Assembly (NCBI GenBank): GCA_910588255.1
Contig: CAJUOM010000021.1
Coordinates: 1 to 18,749 of the forward strand
Source of the DNA: an uncultured Alphaproteobacteria bacterium
Lineage (GTDB): Bacteria; Pseudomonadota; Alphaproteobacteria; RUG11792
Reading direction: 5' to 3'
Length of the DNA stretch: 18,749 nucleotides
Shown: one piece after another, positions 1 to 6,025 of the stretch
Layout of the letters: each line of letters opens with the position of its first letter
How positions within the stretch are numbered: position 1 is the stretch's first letter
Made by a program: the position numbers and the translations under genes
Notes under the pieces: model-generated
Seen by the model: only the letters and a program-made list of their open reading frames with translations
Database searches by the model: none
What the model was told of the DNA's origin: nothing

Positions 1-14
1 AGACTTGACTAAAA

Positions 15-61
15 GGGAGTAAATCAATATAATCGTTTCAGTCTTTCGGAAAATATAATAT
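15..61 (+). repeat. Left arm of imperfect inverted repeat flanking the portal gene
   Basis: Bases 15-32 and 43-61 are exact reverse complements of 1469-1486 and 1439-1457 on the other side of the portal gene. The 10 bases between the two blocks (33-42) do not match the 11 bases at 1458-1468. The arms therefore consist of two conserved blocks of 18 and 19 bases around a diverged core. Together they bracket a unit of about 1.47 kb. No transposase is visible. Confidence 0.7.
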
Positions 62-149
62 TAGAAGTGGGTATGTTAGAGATAATGCCCGTGAATGTGG
101 AAATGTACCTATATATTAGGGGTATTTTCAAAAACATGAGATAAGTTAG

Positions 150-851
150 TTATTCTTCTTTATTATTCTCTTCCGAACCTTCTTTGATTGGGGTATAACC
201 AAAAGCTTCTCTTTTTTCATTTTTTGTTAAGAATTCTGCGTTATTAATTTTTCTCCATTCTATTTCTTTCTTCTTGACGAGAGCAGGTATTGAATCAAGA
301 TCATACCAAAATTTCAAATCAGTTTTAAATATCATTTGAAACCAATTAGAAAGTTCTCCTGCAAACATATTTAAAAGAGGAATCAAAGTTTCTTCCCAGA
401 AATTATATCTCGCTTCTTTATAGTTCGAAAAAGTAGCGCTACTCATTGAACCTATCAAAATATTCGGTACTCCGAAAGCAAGAGCTATTTCCTTTGCTGC
501 AAGTTCTTTTCCTGAAATGAAATCCAAATCTTTTGGAGAAAGACCCATTTCTTTCCATTCAAAGTCCCCTTCTAGAAGTAATATCTTTCCAGCGTTCCTT
601 CCTCCCTCATAAAGATTCCTAAGATTTTCTTTTAATTCTCCACGTTTTTCGGGATTTATTGTTGATTTATACATAAGAGCTCCTGAAGGACGACCTCCAT
701 TTTGGAGAAATGAGGTGTTCTGTAGAGCTATTGCATTATGCTGATTGATTGAAGCAGAGGCTACCTCTATTGGGCTCATTCCATACCAATCATCAAGTGG
801 ATTAAACAACTTTATGTGAAGTATATCACTTTCTCCAGTTTCCTGATTCAC
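150..851 (-). CDS. HK97/GTA-type phage portal protein, C-terminal part (frame-split gene)
   Basis: This frame encodes the C-terminal 233 residues of an HK97-family portal protein, the dodecameric ring through which DNA enters a phage or gene-transfer-agent capsid. Recognisable family stretches are LHIKLFNPLDDWYGMSPIEV near the N-terminus, QNGGRPSGALMYK, the segment LSPKDLDFISGKELAAKEIA, and FGVPNILIGS. It opens at a GTG whose bases overlap the stop of the upstream part, but that GTG is probably not a natural start: homology runs continuously into the upstream frame. The two parts sum to 393 residues, the normal size for this family (known GTA portals are close to 400). No terminase, prohead protease or capsid gene is visible on either side, so it is an orphan. 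It is either a decayed relic, a sequencing error, or a gene read by slippage at the A7 run at about 868-874. Confidence 0.85.
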   Translation of the reverse strand: MNQETGESDILHIKLFNPLDDWYGMSPIEVASASINQHNAIALQNTSFLQNGGRPSGALMYKSTINPEKRGELKENLRNLYEGGRNAGKILLLEGDFEWKEMGLSPKDLDFISGKELAAKEIALAFGVPNILIGSMSSATFSNYKEARYNFWEETLIPLLNMFAGELSNWFQMIFKTDLKFWYDLDSIPALVKKKEIEWRKINNAEFLTKNEKREAFGYTPIKEGSEENNKEE

Positions 852-1330
852 TTGAAAAAGTCTTTTTTTATTGTATATTCATACCCCAATGGGAAGCTAC
901 CATTTCCTGGAATAATACGCATCCTATCTGGACGTAGAAGATATAAACCAGCAGGTTTGTCGTTTTCATCTCGTTCAAGTATTATATAACAATTTCCGGA
1001 CAAAAGAAGGTATGAAACAGCTTCCTCTATGAATGTCGTTTTGTATTGACTCATATTGGGTTTAGCTATTAATCTTAAAATTTCGTGATCATACAAGACT
1101 TCATCCATATCTTCATCACTGCTTTTTTGTAATATCCAATCAACAGAAGCTAATGCCCGAGATATCAACTGGACGCATCTATAAACTATAACATTCTTCT
1201 TATATCCTGTTTCTGAAAGATCAATATAATCACTAAGTGATGAAATTCCTGCTGTTCTATAAGAAACAAGAGCAGATTTTGAAACTTCTGTTCTTCCATT
1301 GATATAACTTTTAAAAATTCTTGTAAACAT
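848..1330 (-). CDS. HK97/GTA-type phage portal protein, N-terminal part (frame-split gene)
   Basis: This 160-residue frame is the N-terminal part of the same portal protein. Family features include VIVYRCVQLISRALASVDW, DHEILRLIAKPN, and GLYLLRPDRMRIIPGNG followed by GYEYTI. The ATG at 1330 is preceded by an AAGGAAT ribosome-binding site at suitable spacing. Frame is lost right after YEYTIKK: the coding strand has seven A residues after AT where eight would give YEYTIKKRLFQVNQETGESD and restore the whole portal. The sequence ATA AAA AAA G is also a canonical type of -1 slippery site, A_AAA_AAA, so translational or transcriptional slippage could make the full protein. The stop (TGA) lies 15 bases after the run. 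The gene has no phage neighbours. Confidence 0.85.
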   Translation of the reverse strand: MFTRIFKSYINGRTEVSKSALVSYRTAGISSLSDYIDLSETGYKKNVIVYRCVQLISRALASVDWILQKSSDEDMDEVLYDHEILRLIAKPNMSQYKTTFIEEAVSYLLLSGNCYIILERDENDKPAGLYLLRPDRMRIIPGNGSFPLGYEYTIKKDFFK

Positions 1331-1438
1331 TTTTTATTCCTTTTTTTAGATTTTGTTGATTAATTTATATAGTTTTTGGGAAGTACGTGGCATGAGGTAT
1401 ACCCCACACAACGCGTGTACATGTGACTCTTACTCTCT

Positions 1439-1486
1439 ATATTATATTTTCCGAAAGGTGGGTACGGCTTATATTGATTTACTCCC
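1439..1486 (+). repeat. Right arm of imperfect inverted repeat flanking the portal gene
   Basis: Bases 1439-1457 and 1469-1486 are exact reverse complements of 43-61 and 15-32. Next to this arm lies a separate perfect hairpin, TTGATTTAC (1474-1482) pairing with GTAAATCAA (1492-1500). Read on the minus strand, the sequence around 1388-1400 (TATACCTCATGCC) resembles the end of the repeat copies near 4493 and 5878, so this flank may be a worn relative of that family. Confidence 0.7.
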
Positions 1487-1566
1487 ATTTCGTAAATCAA
1501 TCTCTGTCTCCTCGTTCCTTTCGAAAAAATTAATATACTGAATTAGTAAATATCATTATATGTTCT

Positions 1567-1629
1567 TAATTTCAGGATACATAGCTTAGATAACATATGT
1601 CAAAAAATAAAAAGTCCCATAAAATTTTA
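1567..1629 (+). repeat. Dispersed repeat, copy of sequence at 5880-5940 (degraded terminator remnant)
   Basis: About 60 bases align to 5880-5940. They share ATTTCAGGATA or a close variant at the left end, ATGTCAAA in the middle, and a 22-base identical stretch at 1608-1629 against 5919-5940 containing AAGTCCCATAAAA. At 5919-5958 that stretch is one arm of a good minus-strand terminator. Here the opposite arm has decayed (CCTAGGGG instead of CGGGACTT), so no stable hairpin remains and no minus-strand gene precedes it. It looks like a recombined or duplicated fragment. Confidence 0.65.
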
Positions 1630-1711
1630 GATATTTTTCCTAGGGGTTAGATTAGTTATTTTTTTAAATGCAAAAATTTTTTTATTTTACTTTACTTTTT
1701 ATATTTTTTGA

Positions 1712-1717
1712 TATAAT
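1712..1717 (+). promoter_or_regulatory. Putative -10 box of the small exported-protein gene
   Basis: A perfect TATAAT lies about 35 bases upstream of the GTG at 1753, with a TTTACT at 1691-1696 as a possible -35 element. The 15-base spacing is short, so the -35 assignment is weak. Confidence 0.4.
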
Positions 1718-1780
1718 ATAAAAGAAAGTTAAATTTATTTCAGGAAAAAACCGTGAAAAAAAATATTATTAGGAATAAGT

Positions 1781-2020
1781 ATGCTTTCCATGCTAGGAAG
1801 TGTGGAAGTTAGTGCTTCAACGGGAAATGAATTACAACCATCTAAAGGTAATGCTTTGTCAACCTCCAAAGAAACTCAAACTATTATAAAAAGTCTCGAG
1901 AAGACTGTGCAGAGACTTATAGATGCTAATAATCCAGTCCTTACAATATACTTTAATAAAATAGGAGCTGAAGCACTCCAAAAAATTGCTCAGGAAAAAA
2001 GTATAGACTTCCAATTTTAG
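1781..2020 (+). CDS. Small exported protein of unknown function; signal peptide out of frame upstream
   Basis: The open frame from ATG 1781 gives 79 residues, a small polar protein with a helical middle (TIIKSLEKTVQRLIDANN), a family I do not recognise. The interesting part lies upstream. A GTG at 1753 with a good AGGA ribosome-binding site (1742-1745) starts GTG followed by eight A residues and soon stops. With seven A residues the same start would read MKKILLGISMLSMLGSVEVS, a textbook signal peptide running straight into this protein. So either the protein was exported and now carries a one-base insertion, or the A8 run is a sequencing error or slippage site. Translation may otherwise begin at ATG 1781, which also has an AGGA six bases upstream. 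A strong terminator follows at 2055-2089. The reading frame is probably real; function is unknown. Confidence 0.55.
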   Translation: MLSMLGSVEVSASTGNELQPSKGNALSTSKETQTIIKSLEKTVQRLIDANNPVLTIYFNKIGAEALQKIAQEKSIDFQF

Positions 2021-2054
2021 AACTTCTAGATTGAAAATTCTATATCTAACTAAG

Positions 2055-2089
2055 AGAAGAACGTCCGCCCGCGGCGTTCTTCTTTCTTT
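2055..2089 (+). terminator. Rho-independent terminator
   Basis: AGAAGAACG (2055-2063) pairs perfectly with CGTTCTTCT (2075-2083). An inner CCG/CGG stem extends the hairpin past a single unpaired T, and a T-rich tail follows (TTTCTTT). It lies 35 bases after the small exported-protein gene and separates it from the nusB operon. Confidence 0.85.
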
Positions 2090-2185
2090 AAGTTTCCCTC
2101 TTCTCAAATTACAAATAGTAAAATTTTAAGTGTTTTATAAGGTTTGTAGAAACTGTGCGCTAACTCTGTTCATTATATAAATCCA

Positions 2186-2214
2186 TTGTGGAAAGAGGTG
2201 TTTTATTATATAAT
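2186..2214 (+). promoter_or_regulatory. Putative sigma-70-type promoter of the nusB-holC-tsaD operon
   Basis: TTGTGG (2186-2191) and a perfect TATAAT (2209-2214) are separated by 17 bases. Transcription would start near 2221. That is downstream of the GTG at 2188 and 24 bases upstream of ATG 2245, which favours ATG 2245 as the nusB start. Confidence 0.55.
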
Positions 2215-2244
2215 AGAATTTGCTTATCGATTTTATACAAACTT

Positions 2245-2691
2245 ATGGTTCATAAGGTTATTTCTAAACATATTTCGAGACTTGCGGCAGTTCAATTTGC
2301 TTATCAACTAGAGATAACAAAGGAGAATTATTCAGATTCAGTAGAGAGATTTTTATCTTCAGATATTTTCAAAGAAGGTGAGTACAAAGAGATAAAAACT
2401 GGATTTTTTAAAAGATTAGTTTCGAGATTAAATGACGAAACATTAACTGAGCAAATAAAAAAAACACTGAAATCAGGAAAAAACTTGATACACCTTTCCA
2501 TTATGGAGTTATGTATATTAAAAATAGCACTTATAGAAATGATTTATGAAAAAACTGATATACCTGTGATAATTAATGAATATATCGAAATATCAAAAGT
2601 ATTTATTGATAACAATTCTATAAAATTTATTAATGCTTTATTAGACACCTTATCTAAAAATATTGAACGAAAATGTCTGATAAAAATTTAA
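2245..2691 (+). CDS. nusB: Transcription antitermination factor NusB
   Basis: NusB is a small all-helical RNA-binding protein that joins NusE (S10) on boxA RNA in antitermination complexes, mainly on rRNA operons. From ATG 2245 the protein is 148 residues, typical for the family. The N-terminus SRLAAVQFAYQLEI matches the conserved SaRlaAvqaLYQlei signature. The C-terminal part has LSIMELCILKIALIEMIY, then DIPVIINEYIEISKVF and KFINALLDTLSK, the family's end signature. An in-frame GTG at 2188 would add 19 residues unlike any NusB start, and the best promoter would begin transcription downstream of it, so I prefer 2245. No strong Shine-Dalgarno is seen. It is the first gene of an operon: its last 19 bases overlap holC. 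Confidence 0.88.
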   Translation: MVHKVISKHISRLAAVQFAYQLEITKENYSDSVERFLSSDIFKEGEYKEIKTGFFKRLVSRLNDETLTEQIKKTLKSGKNLIHLSIMELCILKIALIEMIYEKTDIPVIINEYIEISKVFIDNNSIKFINALLDTLSKNIERKCLIKI

Positions 2692-3134
2692 TATTCTATT
2701 CCATAGAAACGGATTTCATTTCAATAGCATGTAAATTAATTGAGAAAATGTATTCAATTCGAGAAAAAGTTTTATTCCTTTGTGATAATGAGGATGAAAT
2801 TAGTTTTTATAATTCAAAACTCTGGACTTTTTCAAGATTAGGTTTTATTCCTAGTGGAAATAAAAAAAGTTTACCTATTGAGGATGCTAATTTCTGTCAA
2901 ACTTGGTTTTCAACAGATATAGTTTTTTATAATTCTCCAACTTGTTTATTGCATAATGGCTTGGATATTTCAGATCTAAATGGAATGGAAAAATTTAACA
3001 AAGTTATTGATATATTTCCGAAAGATTCGATAGAATCTGCGAAGAATCGTTTTGAACGATATAAAACTCTTGGATTTAGTAATTATAAACTTTGGATACA
3101 ACGCAATAATAATTGGATTTCAGGAGAATTTTAA
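2673..3134 (+). CDS. holC: DNA polymerase III chi subunit (HolC-like)
   Basis: HolC is the chi accessory subunit of the DNA polymerase III clamp loader; with psi it contacts single-strand binding protein at the replication fork. This 153-residue protein has the family pattern: an N-terminal strand (LIFYSI), a helix through ACKLIEKMY, the strand KVLFLCDNEDE, then SKLWTFSRLGFIPSGN, which matches the conserved LWTf..lsFiPHg signature. PIEDANFC and DIVFYNSP would correspond to the later P-hole strands. The C-terminus YKTLGFSNYKLW also fits the family ending. It starts inside nusB with a 19-base overlap, and its TAA overlaps the tsaD ATG (TAATG), suggesting translational coupling. Sequence identity with well-studied HolC proteins is likely low; the assignment rests mainly on this motif and length. 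Confidence 0.7.
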   Translation: MSDKNLIFYSIETDFISIACKLIEKMYSIREKVLFLCDNEDEISFYNSKLWTFSRLGFIPSGNKKSLPIEDANFCQTWFSTDIVFYNSPTCLLHNGLDISDLNGMEKFNKVIDIFPKDSIESAKNRFERYKTLGFSNYKLWIQRNNNWISGEF

Positions 3135-4162
3135 TGATAATTTTGGGAATAGAATCAAGTTGTGATGAAACATCTGCTGCTATTGTAACGGATAATAATG
3201 ATCCTGAAAAACGTATATTATCTATTGTAACAAACTCTCAAATAGATTTACATTCAAAATATGGAGGAGTGATTCCCGAATATGCGGCAAGGAGTCATGT
3301 TGATTCTATAGAGCATGTGATAGAACAAGCTTTAAAAGACGTAAAGGTGAAACTTGATGATCTGGATGCAATAGCTGTAACCTCAGGCCCTGGACTCATA
3401 GGAGGACTTCTTGTTGGTGTTGTTACTGCGAAAACTTTAGCTGTTTTAAACAACAAACATTTCATGGCTATAAATCATTTGGAAGGACATCTTTTGACTA
3501 CCAGGTTATGTTATAATGTTTCTTTTCCATATTTATTACTCCTAACTTCTGGCGGACATTTTATATTTGCAGAAGTATTAGGGATTGGAAATTATAAAAT
3601 CTTAGGAGAAACTCTCGATGATGCTGCTGGTGAGTCTTTTGACAAAGTCTCTAAAATGCTTGGATTAGGTTATCCTGGGGGACCTATGATAGAAAAATTT
3701 GCTGAAAAAGGAAATCCAAATAGATTTCCTTATACGATTCCTTTACAGAAAAAAACGGGATGCGATGTTTCTTTCTCAGGAATAAAAACCGCTACAAAAT
3801 TACACATCGAATCATTAGGTGGAGATATAACTGAGCAAGATAAATTCGATATAGCTGCATCTTTTCAAAATATTGTGATAAAGTTTATAAGAAAGCAAAT
3901 AACGAAAGCTTATAAAGCTACAACATCAAATCCTAAAAGTGTTGTAGTTTCAGGAGGAGTTGCTGCAAATACTAAACTCAGAGAATCTCTTTTAGAGTTT
4001 TCAAAGGAAAATAATTTGAACTTTTTTGCACCACCTTTATTATTGTGTTCAGATAATGCTGCGATGGTAGCTTGGACAGCTATTGAAAGGATAAGGTCTG
4101 GATTTCCTTATTCTAATCTTGATTTCAAAACAAAACCCAGGTGGCCAATAACTGATATTTGA
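3134..4162 (+). CDS. tsaD: tRNA N6-adenosine threonylcarbamoyltransferase TsaD
   Basis: TsaD transfers the threonylcarbamoyl group from threonylcarbamoyl-AMP to A37 of tRNAs reading ANN codons (t6A), working with TsaB and TsaE. From ATG 3134 the protein is 342 residues, the normal length. It begins MIILGIESSCDETSAAIV, the family's universal start. The metal-binding HxxxH is H115 and H119 in NHLEGH, and the third ligand is D307 in LCSDNAAMVAW. The nucleotide-binding signatures TSGPGLIGGLLVG, LTSGGH and VSGGVAANTKLR are intact. An in-frame ATG at 3113 exists but would add seven non-family residues. ATG 3134 has an AGGAG ribosome-binding site (3122-3126) and overlaps the holC stop. It is the last gene of the nusB-holC-tsaD operon; no clear terminator follows directly. 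Confidence 0.97.
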   Translation: MIILGIESSCDETSAAIVTDNNDPEKRILSIVTNSQIDLHSKYGGVIPEYAARSHVDSIEHVIEQALKDVKVKLDDLDAIAVTSGPGLIGGLLVGVVTAKTLAVLNNKHFMAINHLEGHLLTTRLCYNVSFPYLLLLTSGGHFIFAEVLGIGNYKILGETLDDAAGESFDKVSKMLGLGYPGGPMIEKFAEKGNPNRFPYTIPLQKKTGCDVSFSGIKTATKLHIESLGGDITEQDKFDIAASFQNIVIKFIRKQITKAYKATTSNPKSVVVSGGVAANTKLRESLLEFSKENNLNFFAPPLLLCSDNAAMVAWTAIERIRSGFPYSNLDFKTKPRWPITDI

Positions 4163-4204
4163 AAAAATTAAGAATTTGATGATTTCCAGATATTCTTGCA
4201 TTTA

Positions 4205-4500
4205 AATATATATCTACCGAAAGCACTATAGGTACCACTGCGGTGTTAATGAAGTTTGCTGGTGAGGTCTTTTCTTTCTAATTCACGTGTGCCACGCTTA
4301 ATAATTCATATACGTCGCAAATTGTGCTCCATCTGCGATATGTCTAAGGGTTAACTAACATCAACCCCATAAGGTGGAAGAGGTTTATATAAATTGGAAT
4401 AGCATATATGAGAGATATTACGTCTTTTTTGAAACGCGCGGCACATGGTAAAATTAACGAGCATACCATGCGCCGCGCGTCTAACTACCTCATGCATTTT
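4205..4500 (+). repeat. Structured direct repeat R1 upstream of ddl, ending in a GC-rich hairpin
   Basis: The gap 4163-4620 holds no convincing gene; most of it is this repeat. It aligns with 5605-5885 in three blocks: 4211-4287, including CTGCGGTGT, GGTGAGG and TTTCTAATTCACG; about 4344-4390, including GGTTAACTAACATC and TAAGGTGGAAG; and a terminal hairpin. The hairpin pairs 4434-4450 with 4464-4480, 17 positions with one A/C mismatch and a 13-base loop. An outer stem ATGAG (4408-4412) pairs with CTCAT (4489-4493). The conserved blocks are much richer in GC than the surroundings, as is usual for structured RNA in AT-rich genomes. I do not recognise any known RNA family. It could also be a palindromic mobile repeat. 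Confidence 0.75.
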
Positions 4501-4620
4501 CCGCTAATTTTACTTCCTTTTACTTTGAAGGGATATTAGGGGGAGATATTCTAAAAACATGTTTGGAATTTGTCTGTTTTTGAGATAAAATTAAATATCA
4601 CTTGGAGTTATGTAAGATAA

Positions 4621-5538
4621 ATGAAAATAGCTGTTTTATATGGTGGGTGGAATCCTGAACGTGAAATTTCCATTAAATCAGGAAAAAATATATCTAAAAT
4701 TCTCTCAAAATTAGGGTATGAAGTTTCTGAGATAGATGTTAAGAAGGATTTGAGATATTTAACCAAAGAACTTTATAAAATTAATCCTGATTTTGTGTTT
4801 AATACTTTGCATGGTTTTGGAGGAGAGGATGGAGTACTTCAAGGCCTTTTGGAAATTTTCGGAAAACCATATAGCAATAGTGGTGTCTTGAGTTCTGCGA
4901 TCTGTTTTGATAAAGCTGTTTGTAAATCTATAGTAAAACATAAAGGAGTCAGGGTAATTGAGGGAACCGAAATTAAAGATACGGATATTTCTGATATAAA
5001 TACAACTGACAGTTTGAAATTTGATTATCCTTTTGTTATAAAGCCAGCATCAAATGGTTCGAGTGTTGGTGTTTTCATTATATCTACCAAAACCGACTTG
5101 GACAATCTCAAGAAACAACCCTGGTCCTTTGGAGAAAAGGTGATGATTGAGAAATACATAAAAGGACGAGAATTTACAATTTTGGTATTAAATGGAAAAG
5201 CTATTGGCGCTGTTGAAATAACTTATAAAAACCAATTTTACGATTTTGAAAGCAAATATGAGACAGGAGGATCAAGTCATATTGGTGATTATAAATTAAG
5301 CAAATCTGTAATTTCGGAAATGTTTAAAATGTCTGAACTCGTTTTCACAGCTTGCGAATGTAGAGGAATTGCCAGGGTAGATTTCAGATATGATGATGAG
5401 AAAATATATTTTCTGGAAATTAATACCCAACCGGGAATGACAGACGTTTCACTTGTTCCGGATATCGCAAAATTCAACGGAATAACAATGGAAAATTTGC
5501 TACAAGAAATAATAAAATGTTCACTTCCTGATTCGTAG
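4621..5538 (+). CDS. ddl: D-alanine--D-alanine ligase (Ddl, ATP-grasp)
   Basis: Ddl joins two D-alanines using ATP, giving the dipeptide that ends the peptidoglycan stem peptide. At 305 residues it is the short bacterial type. The N-terminal domain has AVLYGGWNPEREIS (E14 positions the first D-Ala) and FNTLHGFGGEDGVLQGLLE, then YSNSGVLSSAICFDK. The ATP-grasp core shows FVIKPASNGSSVGV (K141 binds ATP phosphates) and GREFTILVLNGK. The substrate and metal residues R252, D254 (ARVDFRY), E266 and N268 (FLEINTQPGMT) are all present, so it should be active. Related alphaproteobacteria usually keep ddl next to murB and ftsQ in the division and cell-wall cluster; here it stands alone between two copies of a repeat, suggesting relocation. 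No strong ribosome-binding site precedes the ATG. Confidence 0.96.
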   Translation: MKIAVLYGGWNPEREISIKSGKNISKILSKLGYEVSEIDVKKDLRYLTKELYKINPDFVFNTLHGFGGEDGVLQGLLEIFGKPYSNSGVLSSAICFDKAVCKSIVKHKGVRVIEGTEIKDTDISDINTTDSLKFDYPFVIKPASNGSSVGVFIISTKTDLDNLKKQPWSFGEKVMIEKYIKGREFTILVLNGKAIGAVEITYKNQFYDFESKYETGGSSHIGDYKLSKSVISEMFKMSELVFTACECRGIARVDFRYDDEKIYFLEINTQPGMTDVSLVPDIAKFNGITMENLLQEIIKCSLPDS

Positions 5539-5604
5539 CCTTATATCTTAAAGTAGGTAAAAACAAATATCTAACATAAGATTCTGAGATTAGTAAACAC
5601 ATTG

Positions 5605-5885
5605 ATAATAATATGTCTTCCGAAGACGCTGGAGGTGCCCCTGCGGTGTCATCAGCCGTTTGCCGGTGAGGCCATCTTTCTAATTCACGCTTCATGCAGT
5701 GACTTATTTTGATAGGTTAATTGTAGAGTCACAACTTCTTCAATATGGTTTAAGGTTAACTAACATCCATCCCTAAGGTGGAAGGGTTTATATGAAAGGT
5801 TGAAATGAGGAGTCAAGGAGCGCGCGGCGTGTGGTATAATATCCAGGTTACCACACGCCGCGCGCCTGAATACCTCATATTTTCA
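5605..5885 (+). repeat. Structured direct repeat R2 downstream of ddl, ending in a perfect 17-bp GC-rich hairpin
   Basis: The gap 5539-6025 has no convincing gene and is mainly this second copy of R1, same orientation. It starts with a small hairpin GTCTT CCG AAGAC, continues with the shared CTGCGGTGT, GGTGAGG and TTTCTAATTCACG block, then GGTTAACTAACATC and TAAGGTGGAAG. It ends in a perfect hairpin pairing 5820-5836 with 5849-5865, 12-base loop. An outer stem ATGAGG (5805-5810) pairs with CCTCAT (5873-5878). Compared with R1, stem pairs 1, 11 and 12 changed on both sides so that pairing is kept (A-T to G-C, C-G to T-A, A-T to G-C), and pair 10 is mismatched only in R1. A minus-strand open frame across 5474-5695 covers part of it but is not conserved in R1, where it meets an indel and a stop. 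Confidence 0.78.
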
Positions 5886-5940
5886 GGATATACATTATAA
5901 TTCCTGCATGTCAAATTCTAAAAAGTCCCATAAAATTTTA
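5880..5940 (+). repeat. Dispersed repeat, second copy of 1567-1629
   Basis: It aligns with 1567-1629, including a 22-base identical stretch at 5919-5940. It joins the end of repeat R2 directly and supplies one arm of the terminator of the minus-strand gene at 6026-6934. Confidence 0.65.
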
Positions 5941-5958
5941 TGTGTTTTTACGGGACTT
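5919..5958 (-). terminator. Rho-independent terminator of the minus-strand gene 6026-6934
   Basis: On the minus strand AAGTCCCGTAAAA (5958-5946) pairs with TTTTATGGGACTT (5935-5923), 13 pairs including one G-U wobble, with a 10-base loop. It is followed by TTTAGAATTT, giving a short U-tract that overlaps the base of the stem. Confidence 0.75.
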
Positions 5959-6025
5959 CGTTTCAAATTTTCACATTATTATCAATATGTTGGTCAACCC
6001 CTTAAATTCATATAACTCCTTTGTA

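Noticed and set aside
1353..1541. Plus-strand open frame of 62 codons beside the portal gene.
   Set aside because: It runs across the inverted-repeat arm and hairpin, has no ribosome-binding site and looks like no protein.
2188..2244. GTG 2188 as the nusB start.
   Set aside because: The GTG is part of the likely -35 box, and the added 19 residues do not resemble NusB N-termini.
3113..3133. ATG 3113 as the tsaD start.
   Set aside because: It lies inside holC and adds residues absent from the family; ATG 3134 has an AGGAG site and begins at the conserved N-terminus.
4205..4500. Known riboswitch, tmRNA, SRP RNA or RNase P RNA in the ddl upstream region.
   Set aside because: None of the hallmark sequences I know for these RNAs is present, and there are two copies, one of them downstream of ddl.
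5474..5695. Minus-strand open frame of 73 codons over the R2 repeat (peptide with ELERWPHRQTADD).
   Set aside because: The same frame in R1 is broken by an indel and a stop, and the DNA differences look like RNA/DNA structure conservation, not codon conservation.
4205..5885. Insertion sequence with ddl as passenger.
   Set aside because: No transposase and no terminal inverted repeats or target duplications; the repeats are direct and structured.
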